This document shows, piece by piece, positions 1 through 5,701 of a stretch of 5,813 nucleotides of DNA. Source of the stretch: Planctomycetota bacterium. Lineage in GTDB: Bacteria > Planctomycetota > PUPC01 > JABMSA01 > JAUWKK01. Positions within the stretch are counted from its first letter, which is position 1. Every line of letters begins with the position of its first letter. The stretch is from positions 1-5,813 of the forward strand of contig JAUWKK010000195.1 in assembly GCA_030614245.1 (NCBI GenBank), read 5' to 3'. The notes under the pieces were generated by a model. The model was not told the origin of the DNA, ran no database searches, and was given only the letters and a program-made list of their open reading frames with translations. The position numbers and the translations under genes are program-made.

Positions 1-166
1 ATGGGGTCTTGTCAACCGGCACTTTGTAATAGATTGTTAATCCCGACATGAGCGGCGCTCGGCGGCCAGGCCGCATCGTTAGACCCGCCAGTGAGGATCA
101 TCTTGCAGGGCGCGAGCTTGCACCGAAGGGTCAGCCGGAAAGAGCCGTCCGCCGCCTCGCACAGCG
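1..166. other. Downstream flank without a supported gene
   Basis: After the TAG of the giant gene I see no hairpin followed by a T-run, so no intrinsic terminator is supported. Short open frames on both strands have no recognisable product. On the minus strand a perfect TTGACA (10-15) sits at the window edge and could be the -35 box of a gene further left; its -10 would fall outside the window. Confidence 0.4.
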
Positions 167-3100
167 CTACTGGGTCACGGGCTGCCAGGCTTCCCTGGCG
201 AGCGCATCCAGCCAGGCTCGCGTGTGGCGCGCTTTGATTTCATCCTCGTATGTGCGGCTTCGGCGGCCGTACCCCGCAAAACCGTACATGTCGAAGAACC
301 GCTTCACATCCTCCTTGTCCGGCGGGAGCATGTCGCGCCATGCAAGGACGTAGCACGACTTGGGCACGAGCTTCTCGCGGATGACCGGGCTAGTTGTGCC
401 CGGCACGAGCCGCACGGCGGCATCAACGAATGCCGTGAGGTCTCCGGCGATGCCGGGGATACGAGGCAGGCGATAGTCACCGCGCCAGGGGCTACGTTGG
501 CGGCGCGGGAAGTAGCCGGTGGATTCGAACTCGACCACGACGCGGCGCTCGACCTTGAGCGGCGTTTCATCTGCGGCATCCTTCAGCGATTTCGTCTTGT
601 CTGCATCGATCAGTGCCGCGAGTGTCTCGCGATACCCGGCCGCGACCTTTGGCGCGCGCTCCTCGGCAAACCGGTCGGCGGCGTCCTCCATAACCCGCTC
701 TTTCACCTCGTCGAACTCGGGGATGTACGAATCTTTGCGGTCAATGATCTTACCCAGCCACACCTTGTTGTAGGTCTTGACGACTTCCGTAAGCTCACCC
801 TTCTTGACCGGTTCGATTTTCTTCCAGATTTTTGGGATTGTCCCAAGCACCTTGAAAGTGCGTTCATCGAGCTTCTTGCGGCGATCTGCGCGCAGGCTCT
901 CCTCGCTGACCGAGCTGTTCCTGCCCGTCTTCAGGCCGTATTCGCGGCGGTAGTCCTCCGCCTTGCCTTTCTTCGCCCACTTGGTGCGGATTTCCTCGAG
1001 CTTCCCGGCGAGCTCATCCGTTGCGAGGTAGAACCGGAGCTTCACCTCGACGCTGTTCTTTACATCGTCGTAGGGCCTGAACTGTGGCTTGGGCGGTTCT
1101 GCACCGCGAATCCGCCAGTATTTCTCCTTGTTATCTTCGTAAAACTTCTTCAACTGCTCGTCGGTCACCTTCATCTTCTTGGAATAGTCGCTCAAGTTTC
1201 CGTAGATGTATTCGACCGTGACGGTGGCGCCCTCGCGGTAGTCTTCCTTGTTGTTGTTGTAGTGCTCCTCGGCCTGTTCATCGGCGACGGCCGTGGGGAA
1301 CCTGACATTGCTCGAGGAAATCAGGACGAAGTCGATTTCTGCCACCGGGGCGGTCTCCTTCTCTGCGAGCCTGGCGATGGCCATAACTCCAGGCTGAAGC
1401 TCGATAACCGGGGCAAGATCGCCCTTCTTCTCGAGCTTGAAGATGGCATCGTTGAACTCCTTCCCGAATCTGGAGCGCGGGTCCCCCTGGGTGAGGAATT
1501 GCGTAGTTCGTGGGCTGGGCATGCGCGGCGGGGGAAGCTGGGACGGCATAGTTTGCTTCGGCGGCTCTCGAAAGCGGTCGGTCATATCCTTGATTGCATC
1601 CTTGAACGACTTGCCGCCGGCGACGGCCTTGTGGAGGTCGTCGGCCAGGGACTTGACGAGCTTCTCGAGCACTTCAGGCTTGTCTTCGGCCTCGCCGACG
1701 TCTCTCGGGGTGATAATGACATACTCGGCTTTCACCTGGAACTTGTCTTCCTTGTTCTTGATATGCACGATGTAATAGTCGGTGGTTTCTTTGGATTTCC
1801 TTGCGGATGAGCCTCTCCGCGAGAAAGACTTCTTCGTGATCGCGATTGGCTCACTGATCTCACCGGGCTTCATCGCCATGATCTTCTCAAACTCGTCCTT
1901 GTGTCTGTTCCACACGTATGGCGGCCTGGCATTGTTTGCGCTGGGCCAGGAGCCGGCGCTCGTTCTGACTGTAACGGAAGCGGTGATGGGGGTATTCTTT
2001 GCTGTTGCCTCGAGCTCCGCCGCAAGCCGGCGGTTGAACCGCAGGATCGCTTTGCGGCGCGGGTTCCGCTTATCCAGGTCGGCGGCCCAGTCGTTTCGGA
2101 CGGCCTTCTTGCCTTCGTCGTCGAGTTCGTCAAACTCGCGCTGCTCGAGCCGCTTCTTTCTTTCGATGTCCATCGCCTTGACGATGAACCGCTCGGCCTC
2201 GGTCTCGAGAATCTCGCTCACCATACCCTTATACATTCTCTCGAGGGTCTTCTCGAAATCTTTCACTTTGCCGAGCTGGGGCACGTCGGCGGCCTTGCTG
2301 AATGGGAACTCCTCCGGCTTGACGACCTCCAGCGCGACGTCCTTGTGCTCTTCGGCAACGCTGTCGATATCGTCATCGCGAGCTAGCTTGTTGATCTCTT
2401 TTCGGACGGTCTCCATAAGTTCGTCTGCCGCTTCTTCAGTCTTCTCATCGGTGAGCGTCTTAGTGATGTCGGCCTTCACATCTTCAATCTTCTTACCCTT
2501 ATAGAGGTTATCCTTGTTGGCTTCGAAGTGTTTCTTGATGTCCTCGTCGGTGATCTTCACCGTCTTGCGGACGTCGTCGAGCTTGAGGGCGACGTACTGG
2601 ATGGTCGCCTTTCCGGTTTCCGGGAGGTGATCCTCATAGTCCTTGCGGTTCTTGGCGAAGAGGTCCTCGAGATCATCATCGGTCGGCTCAACTTTTGAAG
2701 TGATCTTGTTCGCGTCGAAGGCGACGTAGCGGACGATGGACTTCTGCTCTTCGTCGGGCTTGTCGGCTTCGACCCGATCGATCATCGCGAGGTAGCAGAT
2801 ATCTCCGGCCTGTACGATAGGTGCGAGGCCGCCCGGCTCGAGCCCGGCCAGGACATTCCTCAGCGGCTCGATCTTGTCGATCTCATCGGGCAGTACATCT
2901 TCCGTCGCGTAAGGCTGCGTGGCTTTGACTTCGAGCTTGTTGGCCGCTGCGAAGTCGTCGATGGCCTTCCTGGCGGCGATGCGCCTGAGCCGGTTGAGTG
3001 CGTCGGTCGTTTTGCTGATGGCCTGCTCGCGTCGCCAGTCATCCTTGACGCGACTAAGCAGACGCTGTGCCAGTTTGCATTCTTCGTCCGTGGCGGCGCA

Positions 3101-5155
3101 GAGCTTCCAGAACTCTTCGTTTGCCTTGCGCTGCTCGTCGGTTAGTTTCTCGCCGTTCTCAGGTCGGATTTCTTCCAGGCCCTTCTTCTCCTTGATGTGC
3201 GCGATTATGGTCTCGCGAGCGCTGCCCGCCTCGGCGAGTTCCACCAGGTCGTCGTATTCATAGGTCTTGGCCTCGCGCCATTCGAGGATGCGGAAGAAGT
3301 ACTTTATCTTATCGCCGAGCTGGTCGCTGAGCAGGTCGCGTTCGCGACTTCTGCTCCTGGCTTTTTGCTGGGCGATCTCCTCCGGGCTGAGGCCCTCGGT
3401 CCGCTCGAATTCCTCTTTCCAGCTCTCGTCGGTGTGAAGCATCAGAGCGCCATCACTGCGCCTCCTGCTCTTGAGGAAGACGGCCGGCAGGAAGCTGGGC
3501 TCGTTCCTGAGCTGATACGGGATTCCGCCTTTGTCCAGCTCGCTGATGGAGAAGAACTGCGACCTGCCACCCTGGAAGTTATACTCGGGCATCTTCGCGA
3601 AGTGCCCCATCTTCGGGTCACCGCCGCCGCCGGGCGCCCTGGCTTGGAGCTGTATCTTCTGATAGACCTCGCCGAGCTTATTCATGTGGTGCTGGACTTT
3701 ATAATCGGTTACTTTCTTCTCGACCTGGCTCTTGACTGCATTGAAGGACTTGTATGTATCCTGTCCTTCGGCGTCGGGTAACGGTTTCTTGTATTCGTCC
3801 TTGTGCTTTTCGTAGTATTCCTTCGCTTCGGCAGCGGTCGGCTTGAAACGTTTCTCGGTCTTGAGCTTGTCAGGGTCGGCGATGACGTATTCGATCTTGG
3901 CCATCTCGGGCAGCATATAGCCGAGCTGGCCTTCCTGCATTGCGATCGTATCCTTGTGTGCATCATAGAAGTTCCGGGTTTCCTCCTCGTCCGGGTCGAT
4001 CACCGCGTCTGCGAAATCGTCGATGTCGATCGCCAGGTAACGCATGTTGACCTTCTCGCTGTCGACCAGGTAGCGCTCCTTGAGCACCGATTTGGGGAGT
4101 CGGCCGACTGAAGCCACCCACGCGCTCACCCGGCTCATCTTGCGCCTGTCGGCTATGGCCATGCGGCACTCGTCAACGGAACACTTGCGGAGGGCGCGCC
4201 AGATAAGCTGGCTCGGGGTCAGTGTCTCGATGTCGTCAAACTTGCCTTCTTTCCAGCCTTGATCCTTGGAATGGAACTGCCCGTCCCTGTCATAGCCGGC
4301 GGCACGCCTTATGGGCCGGCAGAAGAAGGTGCAACCGGTGGCCTGATAGATCGGGCTGATCTCGCCTACGCGCAACTCGAAGGCGGACTTGACGAAATCC
4401 TCGCTCGAGCCGAACTTGTACGCCTGCCTCCTGATGAAACCGGGGTCATCCTTGATGGAGACGGTCTCGTACTTCACACCATCCACCGCATCAGCGGCGT
4501 CTTCGAGCGCGTCTCTCGGGGTGCGCCCGAGCCTGTTAATGACGTCACCGCGGACCTTCCGGATGTCGGCCTTGGCGAGTTCACCGGCCTTCTGATCCCG
4601 GATCTTGCGTTCGATCTCGTTGCGGACGTTGTCGAGCGGCTTGTACTCGGTCTGCCCGCCGTTCCCGATCTCCAGTTCGCCGCCTTCTTCGTCCTCGTCT
4701 TTCTTGAACTCGTCTTTGTGTTCCTCGTAGTATTTCTCGACTTCGGCCTTTGGGGCCTTAACGTCGGAAGAATAGCCGCTGTGGGCGGCCACGACGCATT
4801 CGATCAACTGCTCTCGGCGGAGTCTGGCGTGATCCTTGATTGCCTGGGATACCTCCGCATCGCTCACGGTTATACCCATTTCATCGGCAACGTGCAGATA
4901 CGCGAGGAACTCCGCGAGGGCATGATAAAAGGCCCCATCCTCCGGCCGGCCGCCTAAGGCCCGCTCGAGCCTTACGGCTTTCTGCCGCATTTCGGCCCAC
5001 CTTACTGTCCTGCCGAACGAGCGGGCGACAACAGGATTGCCGCCCCCCCGCCGGCAACTGCCCCTGTTGATGCCCGCCCCCCACACCACTGCGAGGAACG
5101 CGGCCAGACCGGCCATCAGCCACTTCTGATGCCTGCGAAAAAGCTCCATACCCAT
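167..5155 (-). CDS. Giant membrane-anchored SurA/PpiD-like chaperone (peptidyl-prolyl isomerase family, probably non-catalytic)
   Basis: The product has 1662 residues and ends in TAG. Residues 1-11 are basic (FRRHQKW), followed by one hydrophobic segment (12-28) and no signal-peptidase site. This is the type II anchor layout of PpiD, placing the rest in the periplasm or cell envelope. Residues 45-115 look like the SurA/PpiD N-terminal helical region. The remainder is very rich in Lys, Glu and Asp and repeats two motifs: a strand plus helix ending 'YYExHKDxY' (near 142, 397, 447, 833, 877, 1299, 1339) and a parvulin C-terminal-like 'FxxAxFxLxxGEhSxP' (near 254, 553, 764, 967, 1088, 1234, 1444, 1575). 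By family, such proteins bind unfolded exported proteins and help them fold; that role is inferred here. PpiD and SurA are usually about 430-630 residues, so this one is unusually long. The start is chosen from GGGGG eight bases upstream; Met3 is an alternative. It appears monocistronic. Coding status is near certain; the exact substrate and activity are unknown. Confidence 0.85.
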   Translation of the reverse strand: MGMELFRRHQKWLMAGLAAFLAVVWGAGINRGSCRRGGGNPVVARSFGRTVRWAEMRQKAVRLERALGGRPEDGAFYHALAEFLAYLHVADEMGITVSDAEVSQAIKDHARLRREQLIECVVAAHSGYSSDVKAPKAEVEKYYEEHKDEFKKDEDEEGGELEIGNGGQTEYKPLDNVRNEIERKIRDQKAGELAKADIRKVRGDVINRLGRTPRDALEDAADAVDGVKYETVSIKDDPGFIRRQAYKFGSSEDFVKSAFELRVGEISPIYQATGCTFFCRPIRRAAGYDRDGQFHSKDQGWKEGKFDDIETLTPSQLIWRALRKCSVDECRMAIADRRKMSRVSAWVASVGRLPKSVLKERYLVDSEKVNMRYLAIDIDDFADAVIDPDEEETRNFYDAHKDTIAMQEGQLGYMLPEMAKIEYVIADPDKLKTEKRFKPTAAEAKEYYEKHKDEYKKPLPDAEGQDTYKSFNAVKSQVEKKVTDYKVQHHMNKLGEVYQKIQLQARAPGGGGDPKMGHFAKMPEYNFQGGRSQFFSISELDKGGIPYQLRNEPSFLPAVFLKSRRRSDGALMLHTDESWKEEFERTEGLSPEEIAQQKARSRSRERDLLSDQLGDKIKYFFRILEWREAKTYEYDDLVELAEAGSARETIIAHIKEKKGLEEIRPENGEKLTDEQRKANEEFWKLCAATDEECKLAQRLLSRVKDDWRREQAISKTTDALNRLRRIAARKAIDDFAAANKLEVKATQPYATEDVLPDEIDKIEPLRNVLAGLEPGGLAPIVQAGDICYLAMIDRVEADKPDEEQKSIVRYVAFDANKITSKVEPTDDDLEDLFAKNRKDYEDHLPETGKATIQYVALKLDDVRKTVKITDEDIKKHFEANKDNLYKGKKIEDVKADITKTLTDEKTEEAADELMETVRKEINKLARDDDIDSVAEEHKDVALEVVKPEEFPFSKAADVPQLGKVKDFEKTLERMYKGMVSEILETEAERFIVKAMDIERKKRLEQREFDELDDEGKKAVRNDWAADLDKRNPRRKAILRFNRRLAAELEATAKNTPITASVTVRTSAGSWPSANNARPPYVWNRHKDEFEKIMAMKPGEISEPIAITKKSFSRRGSSARKSKETTDYYIVHIKNKEDKFQVKAEYVIITPRDVGEAEDKPEVLEKLVKSLADDLHKAVAGGKSFKDAIKDMTDRFREPPKQTMPSQLPPPRMPSPRTTQFLTQGDPRSRFGKEFNDAIFKLEKKGDLAPVIELQPGVMAIARLAEKETAPVAEIDFVLISSSNVRFPTAVADEQAEEHYNNNKEDYREGATVTVEYIYGNLSDYSKKMKVTDEQLKKFYEDNKEKYWRIRGAEPPKPQFRPYDDVKNSVEVKLRFYLATDELAGKLEEIRTKWAKKGKAEDYRREYGLKTGRNSSVSEESLRADRRKKLDERTFKVLGTIPKIWKKIEPVKKGELTEVVKTYNKVWLGKIIDRKDSYIPEFDEVKERVMEDAADRFAEERAPKVAAGYRETLAALIDADKTKSLKDAADETPLKVERRVVVEFESTGYFPRRQRSPWRGDYRLPRIPGIAGDLTAFVDAAVRLVPGTTSPVIREKLVPKSCYVLAWRDMLPPDKEDVKRFFDMYGFAGYGRRSRTYEDEIKARHTRAWLDALAREAWQPVTQ
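1004..1342 (-). repeat. Repeat module 4, a double unit (residues about 1272-1384)
   Basis: This module has strand EIDFVLISSSN, helix QAEEHYNNNKEDY, strand VTVEYIYGNL, helix VTDEQLKKFYEDNKEKY, then 'FRPYDDVKNSVEVKLRF'. The order and spacing match modules 2 and 3. It follows directly on the parvulin-like stretch at 1140-1270. It is followed by a further GE-type motif at 1443-1470 (VKKGELTEVV) and the last one at 1574-1607. Confidence 0.68.
1346..1738 (-). other. Degenerate parvulin-like domain (residues about 1140-1270)
   Basis: The order of elements matches a parvulin (rotamase, PpiC-type) domain. There is a first strand VKAEYVIIT, a helix region with 'AVAGGKSFKDAIKDM' (compare GxxFxxLAxxxS), a Pro-rich linker (about 1198-1216) where the GGDLG loop would be, then 'FNDAIFKLEKKGDLAPVI' and a last strand PGVMAIARL. 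The His of xHILV is Tyr1145, and the His of GYHIIKV is Met1258. The GGDLG loop is not recognisable. The fold assignment is inferred from pattern, and loss of both histidines suggests no isomerase activity. Confidence 0.55.
1794..1832 (-). other. Probable locally out-of-frame segment inside the giant gene
   Basis: In frame, residues 1110-1121 read SFSRRGSSARKS, unlike the Lys/Glu/Ile-rich surroundings. In another minus-strand frame exactly this stretch reads EVFLAERLIRKEI, fully in keeping with the rest of the protein. The normal frame resumes at KETTDYYIVHIKN. One missing base near 1832 and one extra base near 1793 (the C of a CC pair on the coding strand) would explain it. It could be a real compensated frameshift or two read errors. 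Confidence 0.6.
2432..2737 (-). repeat. Repeat module 3, a double unit (residues about 807-908)
   Basis: This module has the same order as module 2: strand IVRYVAFDAN, helix DLEDLFAKNRKDY, strand TIQYVALKLDD, helix ITDEDIKKHFEANKD, then 'KKIEDVKADITKTL'. It is preceded by a parvulin C-terminal-like motif at 763-793 (LEPGGLAPIV) and followed by another at 966-992 (YKGMVSEI). It is more divergent than modules 1 and 2, suggesting an old duplication. Confidence 0.65.
3686..4051 (-). repeat. Repeat module 2, a double unit (residues about 369-490)
   Basis: This module has two successive strand-helix units. The first has the strand MRYLAIDID and the helix ETRNFYDAHKD. The second has the strand KIEYVIADPD and the helix AKEYYEKHKDEY, followed by 'YKSFNAVKSQVEKKV'. 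The second helix is almost identical to the one in module 1, which argues for internal duplication. The strands occupy the place of the first parvulin strand (xHILV) but carry Tyr where the family has His. Confidence 0.7.
4586..4759 (-). repeat. Repeat module 1 of the giant protein (residues about 133-190)
   Basis: This module has the helix motif EVEKYYEEHKDEF, a very acidic Gly-containing linker (about 151-168), then 'YKPLDNVRNEIERKIRDQKA'. It is the first of four places where the 'YYExHKDEF ... YKxxDxVKxxVExK' combination occurs. In PpiD/SurA proteins this segment is a helix pair linking the N-terminal chaperone region to a parvulin domain. Here it leads to a parvulin C-terminal-like motif at 252-270 (EDFVKSAFELRVGEIS). 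Confidence 0.7.
5072..5122 (-). other. N-terminal membrane anchor of the giant PpiD-like protein
   Basis: Residues 12-28 (WLMAGLAAFLAVVWGAG) form the only clear hydrophobic helix in the protein. They are preceded by arginines, His and Lys, and followed by a Gly/Arg-rich linker. By the positive-inside rule the N-terminus stays in the cytoplasm and the long body is exported. The pattern 'FFRxHxKW + hydrophobic helix' is typical of PpiD-type proteins. No Ala-X-Ala cleavage site or lipobox is evident, so a retained anchor is preferred over a cleaved signal peptide. Confidence 0.8.
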
Positions 5156-5163
5156 CCGATCAT

Positions 5164-5168
5164 CCCCC
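5164..5168 (-). promoter_or_regulatory. Ribosome binding site of the giant gene
   Basis: On the coding strand GGGGG lies eight bases before the ATG at 5155 (spacer ATGATCGG). This spacing supports Met1 as the start. The in-frame ATG two codons later would be 14 bases away. The ATG inside the spacer is in a different frame. Confidence 0.55.
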
Positions 5169-5218
5169 AGTTGTTTCAGTCTCTATTCCAGAACGGAAGT
5201 TCCTCTGAACAAGACACA

Positions 5219-5247
5219 AACATATCATATTCTCGGTGCCGATTCAA
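5219..5247 (-). promoter_or_regulatory. Putative sigma70-type promoter for the giant gene
   Basis: On the minus strand TTGAAT (5242-5247) and TATGTT (5219-5224) are separated by 17 bases. Each matches the TTGACA/TATAAT consensus at four of six positions. The site lies in a locally AT-richer stretch about 65-90 bases upstream of the start codon, implying a leader of roughly 55 bases. This is consensus matching by eye only. Confidence 0.35.
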
Positions 5248-5331
5248 TGCTTTTCAGTGCGAGGCGCCGCGCCCTCGGCAACCCCTACGCACAATATCTC
5301 GAAAGGCATCTTGTTGTCGTATGGAGGGAAT

Positions 5332-5383
5332 GGCACCCCGTCTGCCTGCGGCATGGCCCGCTGTGGCAGGGCCGTGGGGTGTC
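5332..5383. repeat. Long imperfect hairpin
   Basis: There are three nested stems: 5332-5339 with 5376-5383 (8 pairs, one G-T), 5342-5346 with 5365-5369 (CTGCC/GGCAG), and 5348-5351 with 5358-5361 (GCGG/CCGC), around the loop CATGGC. Interior loops separate the stems. It lies between the giant gene's putative promoter and the perfect hairpin at 5391. Confidence 0.55.
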
Positions 5384-5390
5384 TTAGTAC

Positions 5391-5434
5391 GATTGGGTAG
5401 GCGGGAGGGCTTGGGGCCTCCCGCCTACCCAATC
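5391..5434. repeat. Perfect 18-bp inverted repeat
   Basis: The left arm GATTGGGTAGGCGGGAGG (5391-5408) is exactly complementary to the right arm at 5417-5434, with an 8-base loop GCTTGGGG. The stem is GC-rich toward the loop and AT-richer at the base. No T-run follows on either strand. It could be a bidirectional terminator of non-canonical type, a REP-like element or a small non-autonomous mobile element. Confidence 0.85.
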
Positions 5435-5489
5435 ACAGGAGATGCTCCTCTCGTGCGGTCGCGTTTCGCATGCCCGGCGGCAAGGGTGG

Positions 5490-5514
5490 CACGTTCAAGC
5501 AGAGCTTGAACGTG
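5490..5514. repeat. Perfect 11-bp hairpin with a 3-base loop
   Basis: CACGTTCAAGC (5490-5500) pairs exactly with GCTTGAACGTG (5504-5514) around AGA. It is flanked by GGGTGG on the left and TTCCCC on the right, which can add a weaker lower stem. No T-run follows. The sequence reminds me of a repeat seen between genes in planctomycete genomes, but I cannot verify that here. Confidence 0.75.
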
Positions 5515-5580
5515 TTCCCCTGCTATGAGCGCTCGGAACCATCACGTCACACGATACCCACGGCGTTCTCCCCATATCCG

Positions 5581-5595
5581 CCCGCCTGTGGCGGG
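5581..5595. repeat. Small hairpin CCCGCC-TGT-GGCGGG
   Basis: This is a six-base-pair perfect stem with a TGT loop, embedded in very GC-rich sequence. Chance occurrence is plausible given the composition. It is listed because it sits in a chain of similar short-loop hairpins. Confidence 0.45.
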
Positions 5596-5651
5596 GGCGG
5601 CCGGGTACGGAGGGCTCATATCCGGCCCGGCGGCGGCGGGCTATCGTGGGG

Positions 5652-5667
5652 CAGGCTTTCCAGCCTG
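5652..5667. repeat. Small hairpin CAGGCT-TTCC-AGCCTG
   Basis: This is a six-base-pair perfect stem with a TTCC loop, preceded by GTGGGG. It is one of the chain of hairpins in the intergenic region. Confidence 0.5.
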
Positions 5668-5701
5668 GCTGCCTACGGCATTGTCTGCCGATTCCCGGCT
5701 C

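Noticed and set aside
45..140. Small minus-strand open frame starting MILTGGSNDAAWPPSAAHVG
   Set aside because: It is about 30 codons with no recognisable product and no clear ribosome binding site.
224..1810. A 528-codon open frame on the plus strand, antisense to the 3' part of the giant gene
   Set aside because: Its translation is a Leu/Val/Asp-rich run produced by reading antisense to Lys/Glu-rich codons in GC-rich DNA. It has no recognisable domain, and the minus-strand protein explains the sequence.
1782..2504. A 240-codon plus-strand open frame, Ser/Arg/Leu-rich
   Set aside because: It is antisense to the giant gene with composition typical of a shadow frame. No recognisable family and no ribosome binding site were seen.
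4259..4957. A 232-codon plus-strand open frame
   Set aside because: It lies antisense to the N-terminal part of the giant protein, including module 1, whose repeats show the minus strand to be the coding one.
5391..5434. Intrinsic terminator
   Set aside because: The stem is strong but no T-run follows on either strand, so a standard Rho-independent terminator is not supported.
5129..5509. A 126-codon plus-strand open frame in the intergenic region
   Set aside because: It overlaps the giant gene's start and putative promoter and runs through the perfect 18-bp hairpin. No known motif is present.
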